21,301 nucleotides of DNA from Clostridia bacterium (lineage in GTDB: Bacteria; Bacillota; Clostridia; Christensenellales; CAG-1252): contig JAEDHM010000009.1 of the NCBI GenBank assembly GCA_016296985.1, positions 1 through 21,301 on the forward strand, in the 5' to 3' direction. Positions within the stretch are counted from its first letter, which is position 1. Each line of letters opens with the position of its first letter. The translations under genes were made by a program, and so were the position numbers. The notes below the pieces were generated by a model that saw nothing but the letters and a program-made list of their open reading frames with translations, searched no databases and was not told the DNA's origin. Shown here in pieces: positions 13,761 to 21,301 of the stretch.

Positions 13761-15551
13761 CTATTTTATTGGCTCGAAATCGCTTGCAGGGTGTTTACAC
13801 AAGGGGCAAATATAATCTTCAGGAAGAGGATCGCCCTCGTAAACGTATCCGCAAATCTTGCAAACCCAACCCTTTTTACCTTCAGTTTGAGGCTTGGGTT
13901 TTACGTTCTTTTGATAATAGGTATAGGTCATTGTTTCCAAATCGGAAATCACACGCGCCTCGGTTACGCTACAGATAAACATACCATGGGTGTCAAGGTC
14001 AACGTAGCTTTCTACCTTCAAGGACATAAAAGCGTTTATGTGGCGAGGTAAAAATACCAATCCGTTGTCCGAGCGCAAGGGAGTGCAATCGGCAAACTTG
14101 TCAACGGCGCGACCACTCTTGAAACCAAAGCGTTCGAAAACGGCGAAGGGAGCAGAGGTAGCCAAGCAGTTTACGTTCATTATTCCCGTTTGCTTTATAA
14201 CGTGGTGGGAATAGTTTGTTTTGTTAATAGTAACCGCAATACGGTTAGGCGTATTTGTTACTTGAGAAACGGTATTTACGATAAGACCGTTATCCTTCTT
14301 ACCGTCGTTGCAAGTTACCACGTAAAGTCCGTATCCAATGTTAAACAAAGCGGACAAGTCGTTTTTATCGGCGGTGCTTGCGTTTTGCGCAATGTACTCT
14401 TTGCAAAGTTCTTGAGCTAACGCCTCGATTTGCGAGGATGCGCTATCGTTTACAGCCGACCTGATGGTAACGTTGTTTTCGGCATAGGTCAAGTTTTTGC
14501 ACTTTTCAAGCATACCTTTCATTACCTTGTTTGCCATCGGAGCCCAAGAGCCGTTTTCAATAAAGGCAACGGTGCGATTTTGGAAATTCCTTTCGGTAAG
14601 GTGATTGATAAACTCTCTCATAAAGGGGAATATATCCGCATTATAAGTGGTGGTAGCCAAAACGATTTTGCCGTATCTGAAAGCATCTTCAACGCACTCC
14701 GCCATATCTTCACGGGCAAGGTCTGCAACCACAACTTTAGGACAACCTTTCGCGCGGAGTTTTTCCGCCAAAGTTTCAACCGCCTTTTTGGTATTTCCGT
14801 AAACGGAAGTATAAGCGATCATAATGCCCTCGGTTTCAACACCGTAAGAGGACCAAGTGTTGTAAAGGCCAAGATAATAACCAAGATTGCTGTCAAGCAC
14901 AGGACCGTGCAAGGGGCAAATACGTTGAATATCCAATCCTTTTGCCTTTTTCAAAAGGTTTTGTACTTGAACACCGTATTTTCCAACGATGCCAAAGTAA
15001 TAACGTCTTGCTTCGCAAGCCCAGTCTTCTTCTACGTCCAATGCGCCGAATTTTCCAAAGCCGTCGGCGGAAAACAAGGTTTTTGAAAGTGAATCATAGG
15101 TTACGATAACCTCGGGCCAGTGTACCATAGGAGCGGTAACAAAGGTCAATGTATGCTTTCCCAAACAAAGGGTGTCGCCTTCGCCTACTACTATTCTCTT
15201 ATCCGCAAAATCGGTGCCGAAAAATTGTTCCATCATAACAAAAGCCTTTGAAGACGCCACGATTTTTGCATCGGGATATACGTCAACAAAGCTTTTTATA
15301 TTTGCCGAATGGTCGGGTTCCATATGTTGCACGATCAAAAAATCGGGGTTTCTTCCGCCCAAAGCTTCGGCAAGATTGTCAAGCCATTCGTGAGAAAATC
15401 TTTTGTCAACAGTATCGAAAACAGCAATCTTCTCATCCAAAATCACGTAGGAGTTGTATGCCATTCCGTTTTCAACAACGTATTGTCCCTCGAAAAGATC
15501 GACAGAGTGATCGTTTACGCCAATATATTTTATATCGTCACAAATTTTCAT
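13761..15551 (-). CDS. Multidomain flavodiiron protein with flavin reductase and rubredoxin
   Basis: The 596-residue protein starts at ATG 15551 behind AAAGGAG. It reduces O2 to water and/or NO to N2O in the cytosol of anaerobes. The N-terminal beta-lactamase-like domain holds all expected diiron ligands: His76, Glu78, Asp80, His81, His144, Asp163 and His215. A flavodoxin domain follows (about 243-385, phosphate loop TSVYGNT at 248-254). Residues about 395-550 resemble a flavin-reductase domain (ALFNIGYGLYVVT, NRIAVTINK). The C-terminus is a rubredoxin with CKIC and CPLC (Cys564, 567, 582, 585). The core family is about 400 residues, so this is the core plus two fused electron-transfer modules, which would let one chain pass electrons from reduced nicotinamide to the diiron site. 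It has its own promoter and terminator, so it is monocistronic. Whether O2 or NO is preferred cannot be read from the sequence. Confidence 0.95.
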   Translation of the reverse strand: MKICDDIKYIGVNDHSVDLFEGQYVVENGMAYNSYVILDEKIAVFDTVDKRFSHEWLDNLAEALGGRNPDFLIVQHMEPDHSANIKSFVDVYPDAKIVASSKAFVMMEQFFGTDFADKRIVVGEGDTLCLGKHTLTFVTAPMVHWPEVIVTYDSLSKTLFSADGFGKFGALDVEEDWACEARRYYFGIVGKYGVQVQNLLKKAKGLDIQRICPLHGPVLDSNLGYYLGLYNTWSSYGVETEGIMIAYTSVYGNTKKAVETLAEKLRAKGCPKVVVADLAREDMAECVEDAFRYGKIVLATTTYNADIFPFMREFINHLTERNFQNRTVAFIENGSWAPMANKVMKGMLEKCKNLTYAENNVTIRSAVNDSASSQIEALAQELCKEYIAQNASTADKNDLSALFNIGYGLYVVTCNDGKKDNGLIVNTVSQVTNTPNRIAVTINKTNYSHHVIKQTGIMNVNCLATSAPFAVFERFGFKSGRAVDKFADCTPLRSDNGLVFLPRHINAFMSLKVESYVDLDTHGMFICSVTEARVISDLETMTYTYYQKNVKPKPQTEGKKGWVCKICGYVYEGDPLPEDYICPLCKHPASDFEPIK

Positions 15552-15580
15552 AAATTGCTCCTTTATGTTTATGTCCCTTT

Positions 15581-15607
15581 ATTATAACACATATTCATAA
15601 AAATCAA
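15581..15607 (-). promoter_or_regulatory. Extended -10 promoter of the flavodiiron gene
   Basis: On the minus strand TATAAT (15586-15581) is preceded by TGT, making an extended -10 (TGnTATAAT). A TTGATT -35 (15607-15602) lies 15 nt upstream, a short spacer that the extended -10 can tolerate. Initiation near 15574 gives a leader of about 22 nt before ATG 15551. Confidence 0.65.
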
Positions 15608-15617
15608 TACAAAATTT

Positions 15618-15644
15618 AAAGGAATTTCGATCACTCAGTCCTTT
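15618..15644 (-). terminator. Weak terminator-like hairpin after the phage-type operon
   Basis: On the minus strand AAAGGA (15644-15639) pairs with TCCTTT (15623-15618) across a 15-nt loop, followed by AAATTTTG. It lies just 3' of the stop codon at 15650 and just upstream of the flavodiiron -35 box. Stem and U-tract are short, so read-through into the flavodiiron gene is possible. Confidence 0.4.
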
Positions 15645-15649
15645 TAATT

Positions 15650-16687
15650 TTATCTTATAATAGGCTCCTTAGGAGCATCGGGCAAATCTCTCAAGTCCTC
15701 GTACCCGGGAAGGATATAAAGCCTTTTGTAGTTTTCAAAATCCTTCTCGTATTTCTCCCACAATGCGGGAGTAAGTCCCCCTTTTAGATAGTTGTAATCT
15801 TCAAGAGTTTTACATTGATAAAGCTGTTTCAAAATAGGGTCGTCGGTTTGAAACAAGGGATTATCCCCCCAACCGTCGTCTTCTTCTTTGTCTATGCTCT
15901 TTCCGTCGCCTATTTCTTTAAGTAATTCGTAATAACTTCCGAGTTTGTCTTTCAAACCATCGATATACAAGGAAAAATCTTCCCTGCTATCAAAGACCAT
16001 ATCCCCGTTTTTGTCAAAAAGGTTGCTTACGATTGCGGTAAAAAGGTTTCTGCTTTCGCTCTCCTTTTTGCTTGCTTGCGCCAAAGCTTGCTCTTTGTTA
16101 TATCTTTCCTCCTCAAGCTTTTTCGCCTCTTCTTCCGCCCTCTTTTTAGCATAATCTTTCGATATACCTTCCTCTTTCGCAACAAGACTTTCAAGCAACT
16201 TTCTTTGTCTTTCACGGCTTTCGCTTTCAAGTTGTGAAACACCTCTCTGATGGGATAAATCTGCAGATTTTAGTGAGGACGCCCTATTTTCTTCAGCTTT
16301 TCCGTAATCTTCTTTAAGTTGGTTTCCCGCCATCAAAAGGGCGGTTTCGCTATGTCCCGAGGTATTCAATCCCTCGCTTGCCAGATAGGTAGGCAGGTAT
16401 TTCAAAAGTCTTTGATAGCTAACGTCGCTCAACTGTCTTTGAGTTTTTGCAACCCTTTCTGCCTCTTGATAGTCAAACTCCTTTTTTTGCCCAAGATTTT
16501 CAATTCCCTCAGCCCTTTCTTTTTCAATCTCTTGACTTTGCAAATAGGCGTCGAATATAGCCTTTCCTATCTCACCCTCTTCCCCTTTTGCCGAGGAAGG
16601 GTCTAAAACGGTTTGAGAAGAAGGCTCTTCCCCGTAAAAGTTTTTATACCACTCCCACCATTTGTCTTTTATACTTTTATAACTCAT
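15650..16687 (-). CDS. Coiled-coil protein with EF-hand-like loop, phage structural type
   Basis: This 345-residue protein starts at ATG 16687 behind GGGGAAG and overlaps the upstream gene by 11 nt. Most of residues 50-215 is Glu/Lys/Ala/Gln-rich and strongly helical, likely coiled coil. It includes the stretch LLKYLPTYLASEGLNTSGHSE, a pattern I associate with structural or internal virion proteins of metagenomic phages (recollection, not a search). Residues near 225 hold LFDKNGDMVFDSRED, which fits the EF-hand calcium loop DxNGDxxxDxxE exactly. The C-terminal third is acidic, then aromatic (YNYLKGGLTPALWEKYEKDF). No signal peptide is seen. It is the last gene of the operon, downstream of tail-type genes. 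It may be an internal or tail-tip structural protein; a function beyond that is not supported. Confidence 0.72.
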   Translation of the reverse strand: MSYKSIKDKWWEWYKNFYGEEPSSQTVLDPSSAKGEEGEIGKAIFDAYLQSQEIEKERAEGIENLGQKKEFDYQEAERVAKTQRQLSDVSYQRLLKYLPTYLASEGLNTSGHSETALLMAGNQLKEDYGKAEENRASSLKSADLSHQRGVSQLESESRERQRKLLESLVAKEEGISKDYAKKRAEEEAKKLEEERYNKEQALAQASKKESESRNLFTAIVSNLFDKNGDMVFDSREDFSLYIDGLKDKLGSYYELLKEIGDGKSIDKEEDDGWGDNPLFQTDDPILKQLYQCKTLEDYNYLKGGLTPALWEKYEKDFENYKRLYILPGYEDLRDLPDAPKEPIIR

Positions 16688-17528
16688 TTTCTTCCCCCTT
16701 TTCCTTTGATATCATATTTTTAAACATTTGTAAGTAATCCATCTTTCTTATAATCCTATTGCGATAGTTGTCGGTCATAAAGAAATAACTTTGCATATAG
16801 GAAGACACGCCCATTACCAAAAACATAACCGTTTGAATGGCGGTCCAAATCAACTGCGCCCAGCTAAAATCCGTTATGGCTTGCACTCCGTAATAGCCGA
16901 ATAGCAAACCGGTTGCAAGCTTACTGAAAAGTCTTTTCGAGTCCGACTTTGCCATAAATCCCTTTTTGGTCGCTCCAAGTGCCAAAGGGTCCCCGGGGTC
17001 GCTTTCATCCCCTGTGAGTGAGGACGTCAAAAGAGGAGTTATCTTCAGTTTCGAAGCCTTTCTCAACGCCCTCTTTTTATCCCTAAACGACCTCTTTTCG
17101 CAGGGGGGAATTTCCCCCCGTTGAAGAAAAGCGTCAAGGTCGGATAGGCACAAGCCCGCTTTTGCCAAAATCTTCTTTTGTATTTCTCTTTTGGTTTCCT
17201 CGGTTTTTTGAGCGCAAAAGTCGTCAAGGCGGTCTATGTACGGTGTAATCTCTTCCACGATTTGACCGTGTCTTCGTCTGGTTAACACAACTCTTTCGTC
17301 GCGCTCCCCCTTTAAAAAGCCTTGCATACTCATGGTTTTTGCGATAAAAAAGCCAAACAAAATTGCAAGGATACTGTCCGCCACAATCTCATAAACCGAC
17401 TTTCCCGTTTCAACTACTTTAACAAGACCTCGGGTTACGTACACAAGGCCTGCAAGCAAGGTGATAAACCAATAACTGTTTGCCTTAAAAAAGTTTTTCA
17501 CTTTTGATCCCATCGTCATCTCGTCCAT
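16677..17528 (-). CDS. Membrane protein of the phage-type operon
   Basis: The 283-residue protein starts at ATG 17528 with GGAGG upstream, 9 nt after the preceding stop. There are two N-terminal hydrophobic segments (about 19-36 and 46-63). A long charged cytosolic-type stretch follows (about 75-200), helical and rich in Lys, Arg and Glu. Two further hydrophobic segments lie near 205-225 and 229-247. A short polar tail ends in KEKGEENEL. I recognise no family. Its place beside a second small membrane protein and a lipoprotein behind tail genes fits the lysis or membrane-interaction position of phages, but it is far larger than ordinary holins, so calling it a holin would be unjustified. Confidence 0.7.
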   Translation of the reverse strand: MDEMTMGSKVKNFFKANSYWFITLLAGLVYVTRGLVKVVETGKSVYEIVADSILAILFGFFIAKTMSMQGFLKGERDERVVLTRRRHGQIVEEITPYIDRLDDFCAQKTEETKREIQKKILAKAGLCLSDLDAFLQRGEIPPCEKRSFRDKKRALRKASKLKITPLLTSSLTGDESDPGDPLALGATKKGFMAKSDSKRLFSKLATGLLFGYYGVQAITDFSWAQLIWTAIQTVMFLVMGVSSYMQSYFFMTDNYRNRIIRKMDYLQMFKNMISKEKGEENEL

Positions 17529-17537
17529 AAGCGCCTC

Positions 17538-17969
17538 CTATACTCTGCCCTCCCCAAGCAATTCCTTGATTTCCTCAGTCTTTTTATCCACCAAAGCGGA
17601 AAGCCTGTCCTCGCTATTCTTTTTCTTTCTATAAGCAATAAGAGGCATAAATATCACCGTATCAAGGGCTTCGCCCAAAAGGGCCATACCGCTAAGCAGT
17701 TTTATGTCATAAATCAAGGGCTCGAGCAAGCACACAACCGCAAACAAAGCGCCGTAGGTAAACACTCGCTTGGTGCTTTTGGGAAGTTTTCCCAAAGCCT
17801 TCAACAAGGCGAAAACGCAAGCGATAACGCCACCAAAGCACAAGGAGAAAGATGATGCGGTAGTTTGTGTATATCTTCCAAAGTTTATTCCCACCGCTAC
17901 CGCAAGCGGAGCGATGCTAATCAAGAAACTGCCTACGTACAAAAAGGCAAGTTTAACCTTGTTTTTCAC
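17538..17969 (-). CDS. Small four-span membrane protein, holin position
   Basis: I choose the GTG at 17969 as start because GGAGG lies 8 nt upstream; an in-frame TTG at 17990 would also be open but has no ribosome site. The product is 143 residues (MKNKVKLAFLYVG...). Four hydrophobic segments (about 6-26, 36-55, 63-82, 86-108) are followed by a basic patch (YRKKK) and a charged helical tail. The start overlaps the end of the lipoprotein gene by 17 nt, which suggests translational coupling. Size, span number and position after tail genes are compatible with a holin-like role, but I see no specific holin signature. Confidence 0.68.
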   Translation of the reverse strand: MKNKVKLAFLYVGSFLISIAPLAVAVGINFGRYTQTTASSFSLCFGGVIACVFALLKALGKLPKSTKRVFTYGALFAVVCLLEPLIYDIKLLSGMALLGEALDTVIFMPLIAYRKKKNSEDRLSALVDKKTEEIKELLGEGRV

Positions 17970-18447
17970 CTTCGCCACCTCCCTCGTCAAGCAAATCTAC
18001 CACCTCTTTTGCAACCCCCGTAGATACAAGACTCGGGTTGTTTGCATAAACCAATCGCATTGATTTTCGCAATTTTGCGGTAGATTCTAAAATCCTCTTA
18101 TTTTCCGCCGAAGTCTTGTCAAGGGCAAGCACCGAGCGGTTTAAAGTTTCAGTCATCTTTTCCATTTCAGCAATAAGTTTGTTTGCTTCCTCTCTTTCTT
18201 TTTCATATTCCGACTTTTTCAAATTAAGTTTTTCTATCACCTTTTTTACTGCGTTTACAAGGCTTATTAAGGCAACCAAACTACCGCCTAGCGAGGATAA
18301 AGCCACCGAAAGATAGGGCATGATATTTTTATCAAAATACTCCTGCGCCGGAGTCGCTTTTTCCTCGCCTTCACTTTTGCATCCGCAAAGGAAAAGACAA
18401 AAACTTAAAATCAAAAGCAAGGTTATCAATATAATAATTTTCTTCAT
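17953..18447 (-). CDS. Small lipoprotein with transmembrane segment and coiled coil
   Basis: The 164-residue protein starts at ATG 18447 behind AAGGAGAG. The N-terminus (MKKIIILITLLLILSF) ends at a lipobox-like LCGC, making Cys23 the likely lipidated residue, although Cys at -2 is unusual. A second hydrophobic stretch (about 45-66) and a long charged coiled coil (about 70-130) follow. MRLVYANNPSLVSTGVAKEV near the C-terminus is a conserved-looking block. Lipoprotein plus coiled coil next to small membrane proteins recalls the spanin or membrane-fusion position of phages, but Gram-positive phages do not normally need spanins. It could be a signalling or envelope-contact protein. Function is unknown. 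Confidence 0.7.
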   Translation of the reverse strand: MKKIIILITLLLILSFCLFLCGCKSEGEEKATPAQEYFDKNIMPYLSVALSSLGGSLVALISLVNAVKKVIEKLNLKKSEYEKEREEANKLIAEMEKMTETLNRSVLALDKTSAENKRILESTAKLRKSMRLVYANNPSLVSTGVAKEVVDLLDEGGGEGEKQG

Positions 18448-18459
18448 AATCTCTCCTTA

Positions 18460-19500
18460 TCAACTTATTTTTTTGCAATAATACCTCTTTCCCATTATGG
18501 GAGAAAGTCTTTCCTCTTCCGATATCTCAACCGTAAAGTCCATATCTTCATACCAAGCCAAGGTATCGTCATCGGGTATGGTGTAATACGTATCGATGTC
18601 CAACCAACCGTAAGCATTTACAAGATCAGAGTTATAGGCTAAAAAGTCGTTATATACTCCGCGATCCCCACCTTGCCATACGTAAACTCCCGTTCCCTCC
18701 TCTTTTCTGCCTATGGGCGTATTTTTAAAGGTAGTTTCATTCAACTGCCACGCCTGATAGGTTATCGCGGAAATTAACACCCTTTTAAGCTGAGTACAAT
18801 CCTTGAAAACCCCCGGTTTTCTACAGTCCCTTGCCACAACGAATTCGGGTAATGCGGTACATCCGGCATACGCATATTCACCGGGAGCGGGCAAAGGGGT
18901 ATCGACCTGCAAATTGCTATATGCAAAGGCATAATCACCAACTGTCGCATCCGGTGACAAAGCGATTATGGGCGCCGCCGATTTTTCAAAGGCGTGAGAC
19001 CTAACTTCTCTTACCATTGACAAGTCGATATTTGTAGTCAACTCAGGCGTATCATAAAAACAATAATCGCTTATGCTATAAATAAAATCCCCTTTTTCAC
19101 TGCTCATTTCCATATCAATTTCCTCAACCGGGGTCCCGTAAAACATTTTTTCGGGAAGGCGAATACCGTGTCGGTCCCCGTCGTCGCCACGGGGCAAATG
19201 GACCTTTTTCAAATAGGCGAAACATCCCGTCCTAAAGCGAGTAACCGGATCATACCCGGCCATAAACATAGCGGTAGGATAATCCGCCTTAAGTATATAT
19301 TTCCCCAAAACGCTATCGTACTCTCTCTTTACAATGTTGCTAAGGCGCACCACTCTGGGATTTCCCAAATAGTTTATACCTATTGAAAAATACTCCAAAC
19401 ATTCAAGATAGGGTTTTAACGCGTCCGTTTGATTTATTATAAACTTTTCTTCCACAACAACGTTTCCAACCGAAGTCGTTGAATTTGTTTTTCCTATCAT
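18460..19500 (-). CDS. BspA-type leucine-rich-repeat protein in the tail operon
   Basis: I start at ATG 19500, preceded by GGAGGTGAAA, instead of an in-frame start 15 codons upstream that lies inside the end of the neighbouring gene. The product is 346 residues with no signal peptide. About eight BspA-type (LRR_5) repeats occupy residues 90-265, each with an aromatic start: CFAYLKKVHLP, MFYGTPVEEIDM, CFYDTPELTTNIDL, AFEKSAAPIIAL, AFAYSNLQ, AYAGCTALPEF, VFKDCTQLKRV and TFKNTPIG. The family's C-terminal cap is followed by an aromatic, acidic tail. BspA-type repeats bind proteins or glycans on surfaces. Lying 11 nt after the tail-fibre gene, it is best read as a receptor-binding or fibre-tip protein. 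LRR proteins of this type are far more usual on bacterial cells than in tail operons. Confidence 0.8.
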   Translation of the reverse strand: MIGKTNSTTSVGNVVVEEKFIINQTDALKPYLECLEYFSIGINYLGNPRVVRLSNIVKREYDSVLGKYILKADYPTAMFMAGYDPVTRFRTGCFAYLKKVHLPRGDDGDRHGIRLPEKMFYGTPVEEIDMEMSSEKGDFIYSISDYCFYDTPELTTNIDLSMVREVRSHAFEKSAAPIIALSPDATVGDYAFAYSNLQVDTPLPAPGEYAYAGCTALPEFVVARDCRKPGVFKDCTQLKRVLISAITYQAWQLNETTFKNTPIGRKEEGTGVYVWQGGDRGVYNDFLAYNSDLVNAYGWLDIDTYYTIPDDDTLAWYEDMDFTVEISEEERLSPIMGKRYYCKKIS

Positions 19501-19511
19501 TTTTTCACCTC

Positions 19512-20789
19512 CTATTCCTTTTTTCCTAAAACGGTAGTATTCCAATATCCCCTGTTATCCACGTAGGTTACGGTATAGCCGTTTTTCAAGTCGGGGATAG
19601 GCACCTCGTTATTCGCGTCAAGGTTTTGCCACCCCTTGCTATATCCGTTTACACTGTCCGCAACGTGAGAATAAACCACGATATCTTCGTGACCATTGTC
19701 TACCACCAGCAAATAGTTGTCAGTAAACTTGACCACGTAAACCATATCAACCCCTTCCGCTTGAAGTATGGGACATCTCATCACCTCGTTGTAAGAAAGC
19801 CCTTCAAACCAAGCGTACATAGCGTCTGCGTTTTTACCGCTTGGATTAAAAAGATAGGTATGCATCACGTCGCCCACCTCAATGGGATACAAAATTTGAG
19901 GCGCATGCAAATAACACATTATGGTAGGAATCGTAAGAACCTTGTCGGTGATATCCTTTCTGTAAATGGTTACTCCACCCTTATAGGTATTGGTTACGGG
20001 AGCATAATAACCGCTTGTCGAATCTTCGATTGAAAACAAGACGTCCACCACGTCATCGGTGGTAATCCCCGAAATGGGAATCTTCGCAAGGTAAGGATAA
20101 TCCGCATTGTCGTTTTCCGTCCAAACCCCGGGTTGCACCTCGATATTTTTAAAAATCTTCACCTTTACAAGGCTTTCAATTTTGGGAATGATGGCTTTAA
20201 GTTCTCCCTTGTTGAAGGTTTCTTCCTTTGAATAGGTTTCGCTTTTTTGATATACCGAATCTGCGTCAGCTTTTTGTATAAGCAATTCGTCTGACTCGGC
20301 CTTTGTATAAATATCCCCGTGTTCGGGCAATTGATTTTGATTGAGTTTACCGTTTATATCAAGGGTAGCAAACCCCAAGGGCATACCTGCAAAATCCTTC
20401 ATTTCATCAATCGCATTTTTTATTGCTTGATCGGTTTCCGTTTTAGTATAAAGGTCGCCTTCAGGCGTAACGTTGTCGAGAAGGGTGTCAACCTCTTCAC
20501 GGTTGTAATAGCCCTTTTCTAAAATCCCGCCTACGATATCCTTTACTTCATCCTCGCTACAGCTGTTACTATCCTTCAAGTCGCCAAGGTTTTCAATGGC
20601 TTGATTTACCTCTTCAACCACCCTATCGATTTCTCCAATAAGACCGCTGTTTGCATCTGTAATGGGAGCGTAAAAAGCCATCTTGATCTCTTCAGGCTTC
20701 ATACCCATTGCCGACGGGTTGTCTGGCAAACCCTTTGCCGACTTTGTTAATATCTTATTTTTCGTTTCCTTTGAAACTTTGTTAATCAT
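19512..20789 (-). CDS. Phage tail-fibre or upper-baseplate-like protein
   Basis: The 425-residue protein starts at ATG 20789 behind AAAGGAGG. The N-terminus has LPDNPSAMGMKPEEIKMAFY (about 21-40), a stretch of the kind that opens tail-fibre proteins of Firmicutes phages. A helical linker follows, then repeated YTKTETD/YTKAESD/YQKSETY/YSKEETF elements (about 114-190) of the tail-fibre repeat type, and GFATLDINGKLNQNQLP (about 138-154), another common fibre motif. The C-terminal half (about 205-425) is beta-rich and probably a receptor-binding head. There is no signal peptide, as expected for a virion protein. It lies 11 nt after the preceding gene and 11 nt before the LRR gene. Family type is fairly sure; host target is unknown. 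Confidence 0.83.
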   Translation of the reverse strand: MINKVSKETKNKILTKSAKGLPDNPSAMGMKPEEIKMAFYAPITDANSGLIGEIDRVVEEVNQAIENLGDLKDSNSCSEDEVKDIVGGILEKGYYNREEVDTLLDNVTPEGDLYTKTETDQAIKNAIDEMKDFAGMPLGFATLDINGKLNQNQLPEHGDIYTKAESDELLIQKADADSVYQKSETYSKEETFNKGELKAIIPKIESLVKVKIFKNIEVQPGVWTENDNADYPYLAKIPISGITTDDVVDVLFSIEDSTSGYYAPVTNTYKGGVTIYRKDITDKVLTIPTIMCYLHAPQILYPIEVGDVMHTYLFNPSGKNADAMYAWFEGLSYNEVMRCPILQAEGVDMVYVVKFTDNYLLVVDNGHEDIVVYSHVADSVNGYSKGWQNLDANNEVPIPDLKNGYTVTYVDNRGYWNTTVLGKKE

Positions 20790-20800
20790 AATTTCCTCCT

Positions 20801-21301
20801 TTAATTAAGACCTCGTGAAAAGCCTTTAACTTTATATTTCATAATAATTTTCTCTACGGCGCAGGGAGTAGGCGTATTTGATGAAAAGAATATTTTTATA
20901 TTTTCAAAACTCCGCACCTTCATAGGCACTGCAAGGGTTGCGGTAAAATTTGAGGAAAAACTAAACCGATTAAAGTCAAGCCTTTCAAAATCAAAACCCC
21001 CTATTTCTCGCTCGCCCGAAGTCTTTCTCGTCGCCGTCTCATAGCCAAAGGTCAAACTTCCCCCTTTATCCTTATCCAAGACAAATACAAGCCCTGACAG
21101 TCCTTTAGTCCTATAGGGATATCCCATATCAAGGACGGGTGTTTCCCACAAAGCGCAAACCGTTTTTTCCTTTACAAACTTGAGATAAAGCGAGGTAACC
21201 ATAGTACCAAAATCCACAAGTTTCAGTTCCTCTCCTCTCATGTCCTTCAAGCCGAAAGTGTTATTCTCTTTATCAAGATTAAATACGGTATATCTTCCCC
21301 C
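20801..21301 (-). CDS. Phage-type tail structural protein, 5' end outside window
   Basis: The frame is open from the right edge to TAA at 20801, giving at least 167 residues. An internal TTG at 21250 is not the start, since the frame continues upstream without a stop (GGRYTVFNLDKENNTFG before it). Features are KLVDFGTMVTSLYLKF, a beta-rich middle (GYPYRTKGLSGLVFVLDKD) and an aromatic C-terminus. No catalytic motif is seen. It lies just upstream of the fibre gene and shares the GGAGG-type translation signals of the operon. The position and pattern fit a tail or adaptor protein. I cannot name the family. Confidence 0.68.
   Translation of the reverse strand, partial: GGRYTVFNLDKENNTFGLKDMRGEELKLVDFGTMVTSLYLKFVKEKTVCALWETPVLDMGYPYRTKGLSGLVFVLDKDKGGSLTFGYETATRKTSGEREIGGFDFERLDFNRFSFSSNFTATLAVPMKVRSFENIKIFFSSNTPTPCAVEKIIMKYKVKGFSRGLN

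Noticed and set aside
14430..15086. A 218-codon plus-strand open frame inside the flavodiiron gene
   Set aside because: The minus-strand frame there carries all the diiron ligands and flavodoxin motifs, and the plus frame has no ribosome site or recognisable protein character.
17538..17990. TTG at 17990 as start of the small four-span protein
   Set aside because: The GTG at 17969 has GGAGG at proper spacing; the TTG has no ribosome site.

Overview
The window looks like the chromosome of a low- to mid-GC anaerobic Gram-positive bacterium of the Clostridia type. Three things suggest this: A/G-rich Shine-Dalgarno sites (AGGAG/GGAGG) before nearly every gene, an ER-type (SipW-like) signal peptidase with matching exported proteins, and a flavodiiron-rubredoxin oxygen/NO reductase typical of strict anaerobes. 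I cannot name genus or species. No rRNA, tRNA, CRISPR array, transposase or integrase is visible.

Region A (1-13472) is a divergent cell-surface or matrix locus. The minus-strand arm runs from a promoter near 5106-5134 through an unknown small membrane protein (4571-5068), two exported proteins with SipW-type signal segments that share an FGWG...NP motif (3543-4385 and 2470-3519), the signal peptidase SipW itself (1570-2463), and a membrane-anchored McrB-like AAA+ ATPase that runs off the left edge (1-1509). The plus-strand arm starts at a TTGACA/TATCAT promoter (5282-5310). It holds a third exported protein with the same signal segment (5394-6095) and a 2415-residue adhesin-like giant (6225-13472). 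The giant consists of a signal/anchor segment, about twelve MBG/YDG-type beta repeats, a long beta-solenoid-like stretch, four Listeria-Bacteroides (InlB-type) repeats and a C-terminal Hint (intein/Hedgehog-like) autoprocessing domain. The four exported proteins carry closely similar hydrophobic segments ending in GFAAW or GSSAW, so the likely reading is that SipW processes them all. Pairing of TasA-like fibre candidates and SipW with a Hint-bearing giant adhesin and a membrane AAA+ ATPase is the most unusual thing in the window.

Region B (13473-15650) has a plus-strand terminator, a cluster of small inverted repeats, a terminator for the minus strand, and one monocistronic minus-strand gene. 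That gene encodes a multidomain flavodiiron protein (beta-lactamase-like diiron domain, flavodoxin, flavin reductase, rubredoxin) with its own extended -10 promoter.

Region C (15650-21301) is a compact minus-strand operon of phage-tail character, entering from the right edge. In order it encodes a partial tail/structural protein, a tail-fibre-like protein, a BspA-type leucine-rich-repeat protein, a small coiled-coil lipoprotein, two membrane proteins, and a coiled-coil protein with an EF-hand-like loop. Neighbouring genes overlap or lie within 12 nt of each other. No lysin, integrase or attachment repeat is visible, so it may be the distal end of a prophage, a remnant, or a domesticated tail module.
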